DNA of 64,000 nt from Bacillus solimangrovi (GCF_001742425.1 NZ_MJEH01000009.1:16143-80142), one strand, 5' to 3'; shown: positions 28,601 through 36,657, counted from the first letter of the stretch. Numbers and translations are program-made. The notes: generated by a model from the sequence alone, not told the origin.

Positions 28601-30634
28601 ATCAGCTTGATAATCGTTCCAACTTTGCTCAAATGATGGCAATCCATTTTCAATTCGTTTTACTTTTGCATCAATTTGATCGGTTGATACAGTGATCGGC
28701 AATCCCATCTCAATTGATTTTAATTGATTTAACGATAAATATAGTGGAATTGTATCGTTTGATCCTACCTCTCGATATTGCATCGCAATCGTTCCACTGC
28801 TTGGATATGAGTTATTAGGTGCCAAACTATTAATTGATTGGCTATTTGGTGTTTCCATCGATACGGCTGTCGCATTTCCAATTTGTAATGATAAGCTTGG
28901 AATAATATCATACGCTGGTGCAGTACCTGTGTTTGTAAACTTCACATTCCAAATACTTGTAGCCGCTTGAGATTCATTCGATGTTTTTGCTTGGCTCCAA
29001 TTTGCCGTCTCTGATCCATTTTCTCCATCAGAAGTAGTTGTAATATCAGCTGTTTCACGGTGAGAATTCACTTCACCATAATACTTAAAGCTCTGTGTTG
29101 TCTTAAATCCACCATCAATGGCTATTTCTTCCTCAAATTCAAACGTAGCTTCTGTTCCTACCTTGGCACCGAGGCCTTTTGTAGTAGAGTCTGTATGATC
29201 AGTACGAGACTGCCATCCTTCCGTTACCGATGTTCCATCAGTCAGTGTGATCGTATCATTTGGTGTAATTTGAATATAATCCAGCTCTGCTTTAATATTT
29301 GGAAAAGCAGGAACTAATGGATGTGTTGCGACCGTTGAAATTGCCCCATCAACTTGTCTTGTCACTTCTTCATAATCACTATATGGATCACCATCTGTAC
29401 TAAATCGAAGTGGTGATGTGACATACTTTTCTAGTTCTTCTGTCAGAAATTCGTCATCCCATTCCATTAAACCGATTAAAGGTGAGAACGTATAACCATT
29501 GATTTCCCATGTGTTAGGAATCCCATCAGAATCACTATCAAGCTCTTCATCATCATCTGATACTGCAAGCAATGATAAAGATCCTGTTAATGATGAAGGT
29601 ACACTTTCGTCAGTTAATTGGATTTCTACTGTCTGCTCGTCTGTTGGATCTGTTGATTCTACTTCTTCAGCTTGTTCGCCTGTTGGCTCTGTTATTTCTA
29701 CTTCTTCTGTCTGTTCATCTGTTGGTTCTGTTATTTCTACTTCTTCAGCTTGTTCATCTGTTGGCTCTGTTGATTCTACTTCTTCTGTCTGTTCGTCTGT
29801 TGGCTCTGTTGTTTCTACTTCTTCTGTCTGTTCATCTGTTGGCTCTGTTGATTCTACTTCTTCAACTGGCTCTTCTAGTGCCTCTGTTTGCTCAGCTTCT
29901 TCAACTGGCTCTTCTAGTTCTTCCGTTGGTTCTACTAACTCACCTTCTGGAATTTCAAGTAATTCTTCGACAGGTTCTACAATGATTTCTTCAAGTTCAT
30001 CAACGATTAATTCTTCAGGAGAAATCGAATTGTCTTCTTCTTCACTGTGTACAGGTAAGAAAATATGTTCTTTAGAAATAATCTCTTCTTCTTGGCTATC
30101 ACTACTCCACTTGATATCAAGATCCGTTAGAGGTTGATCTTGGTTACTATATGCAACTCGAATGTGATACAGCTCGCCTGCTTCTAATTGGATTGATTGT
30201 GGATCAAAATTCAATCCATTAATAAGTAATTCATCATTCACCCATAGTTTAATATGTTCATTGTCTGATGTTGTAAACGTGTATTCTTCTGAAAATTTGG
30301 GTTCAATAGATCCTTCCCATTTAATTGAGTGAACGTTCTCTAATTTTTTCTTAAATACTTTCGGGATGTTAAGTGAGTCAAGATCATACAGCGCGTCTGA
30401 ATCTTCCATACGAATTAGTAGTGGATCAGAGAATCGTGCATCAGTATAATATGCCCCTTCTAATCCGTTTGTAATGATTTGTGTATGATTTATGTCTTGG
30501 CTAGTCGTTTCTCGAGGTTCATCTTCAACGTTTTTCGCATAAATTGTTGAAGGAGAAAACGGTAACATTTGTGATGTTAGTGCCAAAGTTGTAAGAACAG
30601 AAACGAAACGCTTTCTATTTTTAGTTTTTCTCAT
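25694..30634 (-). CDS. giant protective-antigen-like pore-forming protein 3
   Basis: 1646 residues; the ATG follows GAAGGAGCAATTTA. Same order as the other two: signal peptide, PA14, acidic linker (six TEEVESTEPTDEQ-type units), calcium-binding DSDSDGIPNTWEINGYTF, and RFSTDGDPYSDYEE. The pore core includes IWNVKFTNTGTAPAYDIIP and MPLRPGMDITIEK. Then a crystallin-like region (NKASSLKF, NDKASSF, NDKISSL) and two GYF-ending beta domains. Its pore core (about residues 470-920) is the most divergent of the three, while the last 300 residues are very similar. It is the copy nearest the TetR gene. Secreted; membrane insertion is inferred from PA homology. Confidence 0.88.
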   Translation of the reverse strand: MRKTKNRKRFVSVLTTLALTSQMLPFSPSTIYAKNVEDEPRETTSQDINHTQIITNGLEGAYYTDARFSDPLLIRMEDSDALYDLDSLNIPKVFKKKLENVHSIKWEGSIEPKFSEEYTFTTSDNEHIKLWVNDELLINGLNFDPQSIQLEAGELYHIRVAYSNQDQPLTDLDIKWSSDSQEEEIISKEHIFLPVHSEEEDNSISPEELIVDELEEIIVEPVEELLEIPEGELVEPTEELEEPVEEAEQTEALEEPVEEVESTEPTDEQTEEVETTEPTDEQTEEVESTEPTDEQAEEVEITEPTDEQTEEVEITEPTGEQAEEVESTDPTDEQTVEIQLTDESVPSSLTGSLSLLAVSDDDEELDSDSDGIPNTWEINGYTFSPLIGLMEWDDEFLTEELEKYVTSPLRFSTDGDPYSDYEEVTRQVDGAISTVATHPLVPAFPNIKAELDYIQITPNDTITLTDGTSVTEGWQSRTDHTDSTTKGLGAKVGTEATFEFEEEIAIDGGFKTTQSFKYYGEVNSHRETADITTTSDGENGSETANWSQAKTSNESQAATSIWNVKFTNTGTAPAYDIIPSLSLQIGNATAVSMETPNSQSINSLAPNNSYPSSGTIAMQYREVGSNDTIPLYLSLNQLKSIEMGLPITVSTDQIDAKVKRIENGLPSFEQSWNDYQADIDNVTANITFLSNTTGEHNFKVYANDPKLSSSNYDPEPTLGDALKLALDAKIENDNLYIYNEKVDDTWRIYFSSDSPADEDTFTNIENIYDMPLRPGMDITIEKPELDGKPYVQYALYGKDGKQIISSIFENGSSIDYVKAKVRTVTGELKTIDLIDEDENGEFDGIYESSNLAELLDLTYQNAEIEVRAANGEVTTTYILTPSDVTVRGLGYVPLASVKDVTDEVNTLPQKYPNAEAFVFEVKNTKTTTNMRRADIGNQRVYLGVNNYPTEYRAAATLYAMYDDKNYSTDDGKKRDYIVSSMSDLRSGLKYANSFNNKASSLKFEYGESGDGIVLYNFFDYRQQDDVLALTGSDRDFTDSTDWNNVTSSVRIIGQSGKPYVRLYENNAANKNTNTYGTDYVDVYGTKNISDFFNDKASSFQTFGGEDMNYYIDPTFRQYSDGSGLKQHWWNESRYVGLNDFNSSVNNLSNKVSYVKFECQYCPTFKLYKNKNYDNKFAEITPVEDVNRSSNLGNISSIKVSNNGDKLAKIIIYKENGNYAVIDSSVSDLSSFQDVVYKGKSSGTRNYNDNVVFAKMYYGAVYRFYTGKNYSGSYQDYIIGEDNIGSDWSNKFSSVKVLNPLPEIGLIAFDKTNYDYDGDFLPITGDIPDLSTVGFNDKISSLKLITRIPEKRPTHNTTVVVSSKDLSFEAKNKYFGEGTSVNLVGYFDRTEESSKFTPYEHNVSYEEKGSYSFDTGINDATGYLVQVDAQRVSSNKVQVKLNGTSYSELGTSPTHALGLEPGAIYDPLHSNVVFVPAKSNDPSQISVDISLGSWRATGDGGDEKYKIKVLGYFADDDNSSNDLFYEKFDTPIAVASPSITDERKTSVPLQTRDYKDTPKAYLVNVTGKNIGASNFKFSINDNYLYLGTSSSVDAKGVDARSVHHSGLMYVEANSDNAYLFEMTPNYGDWKAIDSDAVIDVEVVGYFY
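29633..29866 (-). repeat. 39-base minisatellite inside toxin gene 3
   Basis: Six 13-codon units of the type TEEVEITEPTDEQ coding for the acidic linker between PA14 and the calcium-binding domain. Confidence 0.88.
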
Positions 30635-30776
30635 TAAATTGCTCCTTCACATTAAGTAGTGATTTTGTTATGCCATCATCAACAATTTCTTACCTTGTAA
30701 ACTATTATTCTTCCATTACAATCATTTTCAGATCGATTTATCGTTTACTCTCATTTTAAATAACCGTACTTACGTC

Positions 30777-30800
30777 TTACATTTTAATCACCCCCTTAAT
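30777..30800 (-). promoter_or_regulatory. SD-like block with AUG-stop in the toxin 3 leader
   Basis: Minus strand ATTAAGGGGGTGATTAAA is followed by ATG-TAA, about 150 bases before the toxin 3 start. It matches the toxin 2 leader in sequence, spacing and in having a start codon immediately followed by a stop. Confidence 0.55.
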
Positions 30801-30827
30801 AACTAAAATAAACAAAAACTCAATAGG

Positions 30828-30847
30828 TAGTTAGTACAAACTAACTT
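30828..30847. promoter_or_regulatory. palindromic operator, toxin 3
   Basis: TAGTTAGT-ACAA-ACTAACTT, eight-base arms of the shared operator family, about 195 bases upstream of the toxin 3 start and 28 bases upstream of the leader SD block. Confidence 0.6.
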
Positions 30848-31081
30848 TAATACTGAGCAAATTATTCAAAACTACTATTAAACAAATACTTGGCGTATAC
30901 TTTCACCATTATTTCTAAATCTTATAACCACACATATAAGAAACAAGAATATCGATACAACACCAATTATTTATTCATTTACTTACATTTAGTTTTTTAT
31001 GGATTTCCCTCAAGTATTTATCTAGTTATTCCAAAACCACAAAAATTATAGTACATTATCTATTAAAAGGTAATATTGATA

Positions 31082-31093
31082 GTTAGTGCTAAC
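31082..31093. promoter_or_regulatory. half-size operator-like palindrome between toxin 3 and tetR
   Basis: GTTAGTGCTAAC, in the context TAGTTAGTGCTAACAATTA. A weaker relative of the operator family, in the 890-base interval shared by the divergent toxin 3 and tetR genes. Confidence 0.4.
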
Positions 31094-31242
31094 AATTAAT
31101 GATAGTATATTTTAAACTTTCTAACATTTCAAGAAGAATTCATCAAAATATTGGTTATTTCTTTATTATTTTTCCTTTTTCTAAACTTTTTTTGAAAATG
31201 TTATCGATTTGCAAATATTTCGGAGAGGATTATTAAAAAATT

Positions 31243-31250
31243 GCTATAAT
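31243..31250 (+). promoter_or_regulatory. candidate extended -10 promoter of tetR
   Basis: GCTATAAT preceded by T gives the extended -10 TGCTATAAT; no good -35 is visible. It would give a leader of about 265 bases before tetR, with a GAGGTGAT block at 31261 but no convincing gene in it. The rest of 30850-31440 is A+T-rich and empty. Confidence 0.35.
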
Positions 31251-31522
31251 AGTATTACATGAGGTGATTATTTTTCTTGGTATTCATTCTATATCAGACA
31301 AAAAACTACATTTTCCACTAATACATATTTACTTCCCAAAAGAAAAAGAATATAAACACTGTTTTTGTAAAAAATGATAATTTTCTTCATTCTTACGAAT
31401 AATTTCTAATCGAAACATTTAGTGTTACCTTACATTATTAAATGAAAACTACGAACTTTATGACAAATAAACAAATGAAAAACATTGTATATATACTATT
31501 AAAGAAGGGTGTTAATCACGCT

Positions 31523-32119
31523 ATGCTAGAACAAAAAAAGCACAACAAACAACATACAAAGCAAAAAATATTAGATGCTTCAACAAAACTCATTTCTGAA
31601 AAAGGCTATAATTCAACAACACTTCAACAAATTGCGAATGAAGCACAAGTGTCAGAGATGACGGTTATTCGACATTTCCAAACGAAGGAAAATATCTTGC
31701 TCGAAAGTTTAAAAATGATCAATCCAAACTCTCCTTACGTGGAACAGTTTATTGCTACAAAAGCAACATTTAATTTAGATAATGATTTACAGAAAATTGT
31801 TGAGATCATTCAGGATAGTTTAATTAAAAATAAACCATATATCATCACATTAATTAGAGAAAAAGAATTTAGTGATAAAATTGATAAGATCCTACCAGTT
31901 GATTTGTTAAATGTATTAACTGATTATTTCACGATAATGAAGGAGAAGGAGAAGATTCAGCTTCAACTACAACCTGAGGCAATTGCTTTCAACTTATTAT
32001 CTAATCTTATTGGAATGCTTATTTTACGAATCCGTTTTGATGATGACATTTTTGGAGTTTCAAATGAAAAATCGATCGAAGACTTTATTAAGATCTTTGC
32101 TCAAGGTTTAAAACGCTAA
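31523..32119 (+). CDS. TetR/AcrR-family transcriptional regulator
   Basis: 198 residues from the ATG at 31523, which follows AAGAAGGGTG; an upstream in-frame ATG at 31442 has no ribosome site. The N-terminal helix-turn-helix (about residues 10-55) has the family pattern TKQKILDASTKLISEKGYNSTTLQQIANEAQVSEMTVIRHFQTKENIL. The C-terminal ligand domain is helical and not assignable. It is divergent from toxin 3 and next to three genes carrying TTAGTTAGT/ACTAACTAA palindromes, the usual form of TetR operators. It is therefore the obvious candidate regulator of the toxin cluster. Its ligand is unknown. Confidence 0.88.
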   Translation: MLEQKKHNKQHTKQKILDASTKLISEKGYNSTTLQQIANEAQVSEMTVIRHFQTKENILLESLKMINPNSPYVEQFIATKATFNLDNDLQKIVEIIQDSLIKNKPYIITLIREKEFSDKIDKILPVDLLNVLTDYFTIMKEKEKIQLQLQPEAIAFNLLSNLIGMLILRIRFDDDIFGVSNEKSIEDFIKIFAQGLKR

Positions 32120-32123
32120 AATA

Positions 32124-32166
32124 AGGTCGTCCCTTAAGTCCTAATTACTGACTTTAGAGACGACCT
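32124..32166. terminator. bidirectional terminator between tetR and the TPR gene
   Basis: AGGTCGTC...TAAGTC pairs with GACTTTAGAGACGACCT; T run on the plus side. The genes converge here. Confidence 0.85.
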
Positions 32167-32181
32167 CGTTTTTTTATAATG

Positions 32182-32661
32182 CTACCATTGTTTATCCAAT
32201 TGGTCTGAATAAAATTCAATTGCTTTTTTATAACTTTTTATCGTTGGGTCAGAAGACGTTTCCGCTACACACTTCAATAAGATTTCCATCGAAGAATCAT
32301 GATCGTTCAAATTGTATAAAGTCATTGAATAGAACACTTTCATAGCATAATTCGTCGGAAAACGTTCAATTCCAGTAAGGAATGTTGCTTTTGACTTTTC
32401 GAACTCACCTAGAGTGCGATACGTACTACCTAAACCTAACAAAGCTCCTTCAAGATCTTCCCCTTCAAGACCTAATGCGATCGATTTTTCATAATAAGGG
32501 ACTGCTTCTGATTCCAACCCCATCACATCAAAGCTCCATGCACATTGATAATGAATGACAGCATTTTCTGGATAGTTACGTGTTAATTTGATTAACATCT
32601 CATTCGCTTGCTTATGTTTCCCTTCACTTCTAAGTTGAATGGCTTCCTCTAACTCTCTCAT
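32182..32661 (-). CDS. tetratricopeptide-repeat protein
   Basis: 159 residues consisting of about four TPR-like helical hairpins (for example AIQLRSEGKHKQANEMLIKLTRNYPENAVIHYQCAWSFDVMG and ESEAVPYYEKSIALGL). No signal or membrane segment, so a soluble cytoplasmic scaffold. It is the last gene of the padR-chrA-TPR operon, 23 bases after chrA, with a GAGGGGG site. Such TPR proteins are often found beside transporters, but a role in chromate resistance is not established by sequence. Confidence 0.8.
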   Translation of the reverse strand: MRELEEAIQLRSEGKHKQANEMLIKLTRNYPENAVIHYQCAWSFDVMGLESEAVPYYEKSIALGLEGEDLEGALLGLGSTYRTLGEFEKSKATFLTGIERFPTNYAMKVFYSMTLYNLNDHDSSMEILLKCVAETSSDPTIKSYKKAIEFYSDQLDKQW

Positions 32662-32684
32662 CTAGATTCCCCCTCACAAAATCA

Positions 32685-33881
32685 TTATGCAAGAAAACTG
32701 ATGACATAACCACCTGTTACACCGATAATAACGATTAACCATGCAGGTACTTTCCAGATGTTCAATAATGCAAATAAGATAACTCCTAAGGCAAAGTCTG
32801 ATGCATCAAAGATTGAACTTTTGATTACTGGATCATAAAAAGCAGCTAATAAGATACCTACAACACTTGCATTCACTCCCATTAAAATACCTTGGAATGT
32901 AGGGCGACTGCGTAATTCATTTAGAAATGGCAATGCGGCGATAATGAGCAAGAATGACGGTAAAAAGATTCCAATCGTTGCAACAACTGCACCACTTACC
33001 CCTTGCATCATCGTTCCTAAGTAACTTGCAAATGTAAATAATGGACCTGGGACTGCTTGAGCCATCCCATATCCTGCTAGGAATTCATCAGGTGTTAACC
33101 ATCCAATTGGTACAACCTCACGTTCAATCATCGGTAATACAACATGACCACCACCGAATACTAATGAACCAACCCTGAAGAAAATATCAAATATCGCAAT
33201 GAACGGATTATCTGTCGCTTTTGAAATAATCGGTAACGCTACAAGTAAGGAAATTAGAATGACTAATGAAATGATGCCCGTTCTTTTTGAAATGTTCACC
33301 GTGAACGGTTTTACCTTTGACTCTGCTTTATCCTTAAACAGCTTCAAACCTAGTAGTCCTGCTCCAATGATAATGAGAATTTGCATCCAAGCAGATGGAT
33401 AAATTAACATGATTGAGGCGGCTACTATAGCAATTGCTAGTCTCGGTTTATCAGGTGTTAACTTCTGACCTAATCCGATTAAGGCGTGCAAGACGACCGC
33501 CGCTGCAACGACTTTCAAACTATGTATAAATCCAGCATCTCCTAACGTAAATGTTTGATATAACATTGCAAATAAGACGAGTACGATAATTGAAGGAAGT
33601 GTGAAACCAATCCAAGAGATAATTCCTCCTAAGATACCTCCACGTAACATACCGATTGCCATACCGACCTGACTACTCGCTGGACCAGGAAGGAATTGGC
33701 ACAAAGCAATGATATCAGCATACGTCTTATCATCTAACCACTTGCGACGATTGATGTACTCTTCCCTAAAATATGCTAGATGTGCTACAGGTCCACCAAA
33801 TGATGTCAGACCTAGCTTTGTTGATGCAAATAAGATATCAATAAGATTTTGTCTATTGCTTGTCTGTTTTGATTCTTCCAA
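32685..33881 (-). CDS. chrA: chromate transporter, long-chain ChrA
   Basis: 398 residues with two homologous CHR domains, each about 180 residues with some six membrane helices. The family motifs are STKLGLTSFGGPVAHL and CQFLPGPASSQVGMAIG in the first half, and FRVGSLVFGGGHVVLPMIE and AQAVPGPLFTFASYLG in the second. ChrA exports chromate driven by the proton gradient; some relatives handle other oxyanions. The TTG start follows GAGGTGAC. It is co-transcribed with the PadR gene 17 bases upstream and a TPR gene downstream. Confidence 0.9.
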   Translation of the reverse strand: MEESKQTSNRQNLIDILFASTKLGLTSFGGPVAHLAYFREEYINRRKWLDDKTYADIIALCQFLPGPASSQVGMAIGMLRGGILGGIISWIGFTLPSIIVLVLFAMLYQTFTLGDAGFIHSLKVVAAAVVLHALIGLGQKLTPDKPRLAIAIVAASIMLIYPSAWMQILIIIGAGLLGLKLFKDKAESKVKPFTVNISKRTGIISLVILISLLVALPIISKATDNPFIAIFDIFFRVGSLVFGGGHVVLPMIEREVVPIGWLTPDEFLAGYGMAQAVPGPLFTFASYLGTMMQGVSGAVVATIGIFLPSFLLIIAALPFLNELRSRPTFQGILMGVNASVVGILLAAFYDPVIKSSIFDASDFALGVILFALLNIWKVPAWLIVIIGVTGGYVISFLA

Positions 33882-33898
33882 AATGTCACCTCATATAA

Positions 33899-34204
33899 TT
33901 ACTTTATTTCTTTAAAAAGTTCATATGCTTTTGCTCGTGCTTCTGTTAGTATGCTCTCCCCCTTGTCTGTAATATGATAATATTTTCTTATTTTTCCATT
34001 TACATTTAACTCTTCTTTCTCTAGAAGCTGATCCTTCTCCATACTGTGTAGAATTGGATATAACGTGCCTGCACTGATTTCATAACCATGCTCTCTTAAT
34101 TCTTCGAGCATCCACGACCCATAGATCGGATCTTTTTTTGCATGATGCAAAATATGAATATGAATAAACCCTAAAAATAACTTTCGCAACACCTTTTTGT
34201 CCAT
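33899..34204 (-). CDS. PadR-family transcriptional regulator
   Basis: 101 residues, a small winged helix PadR protein: FIHIHILHHAKKDPIYGSWMLEEL, EISAGTLYPILHSMEKDQLL, YYHITDKGESIL. The start has AAAGGTGG upstream. It is the first gene of the padR-chrA-TPR operon. A perfect 21-base palindrome lies 27 bases upstream of its start, so autorepression of the operon with release by chromate or another stress is likely, as in other PadR-ChrA systems. Confidence 0.9.
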   Translation of the reverse strand: MDKKVLRKLFLGFIHIHILHHAKKDPIYGSWMLEELREHGYEISAGTLYPILHSMEKDQLLEKEELNVNGKIRKYYHITDKGESILTEARAKAYELFKEIK

Positions 34205-34230
34205 CCAATGCCACCTTTAATAACGAATTC

Positions 34231-34251
34231 CAATATCGAATTTCGATATTG
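34231..34251. promoter_or_regulatory. PadR operator candidate
   Basis: Ten-base arms CAATATCGAA and TTCGATATTG around a central T: a perfect inverted repeat directly upstream of padR. Confidence 0.7.
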
Positions 34252-34530
34252 ATAATAACGTACAACAATTTGAAAATCAATGACATTTACAAACACTTTA
34301 CAAACTTAATCAACACTTCGTCTTATTACAAGACAAAAAAAATGAGTCATTCTTAATAAATAACTCGTCTAGTTTATATTTTATATAACGTTGTCTCCAC
34401 TTAATTTTTCAAAGGGTATTGTCTGTGTTCAACACACCATAAAATGAGAATCGTTTATTCTTGTAAGAGAAAGAGGTTAACTGTAAACCATTTAACGTAT
34501 TCGTTACTACCAGAAGAATTTTTCCCTGGC

Positions 34531-34839
34531 TTAACACCTCTTCATTGCATGCAAGATTTCTAATATTTTATCGACTTTAAATTCTAATAGCATTTCCTTC
34601 TTAACGACCGTTTTCAACGTATCATTCACATTATCATTAATGGCAAGTAATTCATCAACTGATAATCGACCAGATTCGAACTTTGCAACAGCTGCTTGAA
34701 TCTTCTCACCTTCAGCATTCATTATATGTGCTAACGCTAACTCTTCTTGGCCAACTGTTGCTAACAGAAATAACAAGACTTGATCTTTATCTAAGTCTGG
34801 CAGTTCATTGAATCGGTACGGAAAATTCGGCATTCCCAT
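34531..34839 (-). CDS. small helical protein with AHIxNAEGEKIQ motif
   Basis: 102 residues, no signal peptide. The segment ELALAHIMNAEGEKIQAAV is a motif I know from many uncharacterised Bacillus and Clostridium proteins, often near collagen-like or spore-surface genes. The rest is helical and acidic and ends in Arg-Cys. A GGGGAG site lies seven bases before the ATG. It stands just before a beta-helix gene in the probable spore-surface island. The molecular role is unknown; the spore link is inference from context. Confidence 0.6.
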   Translation of the reverse strand: MGMPNFPYRFNELPDLDKDQVLLFLLATVGQEELALAHIMNAEGEKIQAAVAKFESGRLSVDELLAINDNVNDTLKTVVKKEMLLEFKVDKILEILHAMKRC

Positions 34840-35104
34840 ATATGATCTCCCCTTGCTTCTTTATTATTTACAATCTATCTTATGAACCAACTCTAGGCGT
34901 GACTGTGCTAATGCCTAGATGTAGGCAAATTAATTAGAAAGTTGAGATCATTACAATTTTGTAGTCAGGTTTCCCATTTAAAACCGATCCATAGCATTAA
35001 ACGAAAAATAAGCTACATGCAATTACACATAGCTAATTAAATGATCGTATACTTTTTAATATACAAACATAACAATAAAGAATGTTCGTTATAACACCTA
35101 TCCA

Positions 35105-36001
35105 TCATTCACAAATTTCCGTTGGAGCACTCAATTCACATATGTTGCCATCAAATGTATTATTATCAATAGCTGGAGCTTCTGCTCTAATATCAACAGT
35201 GTTATTATTTTTGGCTTTGTTGAACCGAATGATGTTATCCTCTGCAGCACTTGGAACTAAAATACCCGCATCATTATCATCTGTACCATTATTTCTGACA
35301 ATATTTTCATCAATGACATTAAATTGATTATCGCCCACATTTATACCACTATCAACGTTATTGCAGATTAAGTTTCCAATGATAGTAGTACTGTCACTAT
35401 TATTACTAATACCATTTGAACCATTTTTTAGAATTTTATTACCAAATGCCTTATCAAAATCATTAAAAAGTTCAATACCATCTTCTATATTGTTAACAAT
35501 CGAGTTATTTAGTAAAATATTACCTCCGAAAGATCTAATCCCTCTTTCATTTTGAATACATATACAATGGCTTAAACAATTTTGTCCTCCATCAAATCCG
35601 AATCCACTTCTACTATTAAAAGATGCTTCACAATTCGTAATCAAATTATCTTCAACATCTACGAAGATACCATTTACATTAAAACTTGCTTTTACCCCTT
35701 CAATCACATTATTACTTGTAAACACAAATATGCCAGACCCACTTGCATATCCTTGAACTGTAAAACCTTTCAAGTATGTTTGATCCGCAGTTACTCCTAT
35801 ACCATTACTTCCCGTACCTGGCTCTCCAGAGATAACCGTCTTCCCTATTCCACAACCAAAGATTTTCAATCGCTCCTTCGTCACGTTAAATCCATCAAAC
35901 GTTCCAGCTAAGATTTGAATCGAGTCACCTGGCATCGTACCTGGATCATCGATCGCAGCTTGAACAGTTTGAAAATTTGTAGGCACAATATGAATGGACA
36001 T
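35105..36001 (-). CDS. right-handed beta-helix repeat protein 1
   Basis: 298 residues from the ATG at 36001 (AAAGGAGGAG seven bases upstream). The N-terminus IVPTNFQTVQAAID...GDSIQILAGTFDGFNV and GCGIGKTVISG is shared with three paralogues. The middle is a run of PbH1 (NosD/pectate-lyase-like) rungs with repeated N-x-I and asparagine ladders. It ends with a two-Cys tail, NICELSAPTEICE. No signal peptide. The family is not enzymatic by any catalytic motif I can see; a structural or adhesive spore-surface role is inferred from neighbouring sporulation genes. The C-terminal tail is the most divergent of the set. Confidence 0.75.
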   Translation of the reverse strand: MSIHIVPTNFQTVQAAIDDPGTMPGDSIQILAGTFDGFNVTKERLKIFGCGIGKTVISGEPGTGSNGIGVTADQTYLKGFTVQGYASGSGIFVFTSNNVIEGVKASFNVNGIFVDVEDNLITNCEASFNSRSGFGFDGGQNCLSHCICIQNERGIRSFGGNILLNNSIVNNIEDGIELFNDFDKAFGNKILKNGSNGISNNSDSTTIIGNLICNNVDSGINVGDNQFNVIDENIVRNNGTDDNDAGILVPSAAEDNIIRFNKAKNNNTVDIRAEAPAIDNNTFDGNICELSAPTEICE

Positions 36002-36462
36002 AAGCTTTCTCCTCCTTTCCAAGTGTTGAACTTAATCTCTCACTTCAACTAGACAATCTCTGAATGGCTTCCAATTGAAAATACTGTAACATTTTTTATA
36101 TTGGTTCACTCTTTATTTTATGTATGAAAACAAGCTTTGACTGTAGGAATGACTAGACTTCTATAGAAAATATAAAATGTGTATTTAGCTAGGATCAGAT
36201 TAGAAGAAAAGGCTGTTTTCCGTTAACAGTATTGCTTATGTATAATTTAAGGGTTATTTTACTTTTTATGGTATAATAATAATTGAAGGTCATTCAGTAA
36301 TTTTATAGAAATTCTAAATAATATTAAGTGCTAATAATTTCTCTATATAGGAAAACCAATTTATCACGTATAAACTTACCATCATTGGAGGATAAAGTAA
36401 TACCTCCAATGATGAAAGGTTCACTTTATCAATCAGTTAAAATTACACATATTGGAGGTGAC

Positions 36463-36657
36463 ATGATGGTGTGGTTAATTGGGGCAGGCATACTGTTATC
36501 AATTGGGTTGTTAGTAGATTGGTTGTATACAAGGATTGGCATTGATGATGTTGACCCAAATGAAAATGCAAGAAATGTATCGGTATCAGAAAGAGTCTAT
36601 ATCGAATCACATATGCACAATATTAGACAAAATCACGATAATACTGGGGGATTTTAA
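36463..36657 (+). CDS. small single-span membrane protein
   Basis: About 64 residues from the ATG at 36463 (or the ATG right after it), following GGAGGTGAC. One membrane helix (about 3-24, VWLIGAGILLSIGLLVDWLY), then a polar tail rich in Asn, His and Asp. Not recognised as a named family. It stands alone and has no obvious terminator of its own; the next stem-loop belongs to the converging anti-sigma gene. Confidence 0.55.
   Translation: MMVWLIGAGILLSIGLLVDWLYTRIGIDDVDPNENARNVSVSERVYIESHMHNIRQNHDNTGGF

Noticed and set aside
31261..31375. A short frame starting near the GAGGTGAT block upstream of tetR (about 37 codons, ending C-F-C-K-K)
   Set aside because: No proper start codon at the right distance, composition looks like translated A+T-rich leader, and no similarity recognised.
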